In this document: in pieces, positions 5,224 through 5,497 of the stretch
Layout of the letters: every line of letters begins with the position of its first letter
How positions within the stretch are numbered: the first letter of the stretch is position 1
NCBI GenBank assembly: GCA_012800465.1
Contig: JAAZJI010000065.1
Span: 1 to 5,497, forward strand
From: Spirochaetales bacterium
GTDB taxonomy: Bacteria; Spirochaetota; Spirochaetia; Sphaerochaetales; Sphaerochaetaceae
Length of the DNA: 5,497 nt
Reading direction: 5' to 3'
Program-made: the position numbers and the translations under genes
Notes under the pieces: model-generated
What the model saw: only the letters and a program-made list of their open reading frames with translations
Told to the model about the DNA's origin: nothing
Database searches by the model: none

Positions 5224-5497
5224 TTATGTGGGATCATTTTCCGTTTTCTCCGCAACATCTTCGATAAGCCTGGAAAAATCAAGGGCATTCTTTTGGGTGA
5301 TGACGGACCTGCCTGTCCTTGCTTCGATATCTTTTCGGGTATTTCCGGCAACGGTTCCTCCCTCTTTGGCGATCTCTTTGTTCTCTTCCAATCCATGGGG
5401 ATTCAAGGTTTGAGTCAATTCAGTGGTTGTCGCTTCCGCAAGCATGGTAAGAACCAGCTCCAACGTGGACATGTTGTCTCTAAGATTTTCTTTCTTC
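5224..5497 (-). CDS. C-terminal part of a DinD-like (BRO family) protein, cut by right edge
   Basis: The frame is open from the right edge to the TAA at 5224-5226, giving 90 residues. It includes NLRDNMSTLELVLTMLAEAT, then EENKEIAKEGGTVAGNTRKD and TGRSVITQKNALDF. This pattern is typical of the C-terminal half of DinD (DNA damage-inducible protein D) and related BRO-N proteins, usually about 270-290 residues, so roughly a third is visible. The Met at 5472 is internal: upstream codons (KKENLRDN) continue the family match and no ribosome-binding site precedes it. E. coli dinD is in the SOS regulon and its product has been reported to inhibit RecA-driven strand exchange; whether this holds here cannot be seen, as the N-terminal domain and promoter lie outside. 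Such genes are often accessory or phage-linked. A phage antirepressor of the same superfamily is the main alternative. Confidence 0.75.
   Translation of the reverse strand, partial: KKENLRDNMSTLELVLTMLAEATTTELTQTLNPHGLEENKEIAKEGGTVAGNTRKDIEARTGRSVITQKNALDFSRLIEDVAEKTENDPT

Noticed and set aside
4926..5267. A 113-codon frame on the + strand
   Set aside because: It starts inside the preceding gene, crosses the inverted repeats, overlaps the DinD-like gene and has no recognisable domain.
1..5497. CRISPR array, insertion sequence or complete phage element
   Set aside because: No regularly spaced repeats, transposase, integrase or terminal repeats with target duplication were seen.

Overview
The window reads as a stretch of a chromosome from a moderately GC-rich anaerobe-type bacterium. 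Third codon positions are mostly G or C, ribosome-binding sites are purine-rich GGAGG types, and promoters are sigma70-like. Two protein architectures, a KDPG aldolase fused to a VOC domain and a PlsC-type acyltransferase with a zinc ribbon, recall spirochaetes of the Sphaerochaeta group and some Clostridia. This taxonomic reading comes from memory of protein families and is only a lean.

Layout: (1) 3-314, + strand, the C-terminal end of an unrecognised protein cut by the left edge. (2) 416-1378, - strand, KDPG/KHG aldolase with a C-terminal VOC domain. (3) 1379-1482, a compact divergent control region with two overlapping promoters and a perfect TGAAAC-N3-GTTTCA operator. (4) 1483-2520, + strand, a 2-keto-3-deoxygluconate (KDG) kinase of the PfkB family with a TTG start. 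(5) 2517-3776, - strand, a lysophospholipid acyltransferase-like protein with a zinc ribbon; it overlaps the kinase tail to tail by 4 bases. (6) 3777-3880, a divergent intergenic region with a promoter for each neighbour. (7) 3881-4966, + strand, an acidic protein of no known function that resembles DUF7309 plus DUF6930, apparently read from a leaderless mRNA. (8) 4967-5223, 257 bases without an intact gene, holding the 5' stump of a Gfo/Idh/MocA oxidoreductase gene with its ribosome-binding site, plus several inverted repeats. (9) 5224-5497, - strand, the C-terminal part of a DinD-like (BRO family) protein cut by the right edge.

The clear functional unit is the aldolase/kinase pair. The kinase phosphorylates KDG to KDPG, and the aldolase splits KDPG into pyruvate and glyceraldehyde 3-phosphate. 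This is the lower limb of the semi-phosphorylative Entner-Doudoroff and hexuronate/pectin pathways. The shared operator between the divergent genes resembles the IclR-type KdgR box, so joint induction by KDG or a related sugar acid is likely. The rest is unrelated: lipid acylation, an uncharacterised protein, and a right-hand end with signs of past rearrangement (gene stump, DinD-like accessory gene). No CRISPR array, complete mobile element or credible RNA gene was seen, and nothing here amounts to a clearly new multi-gene system.
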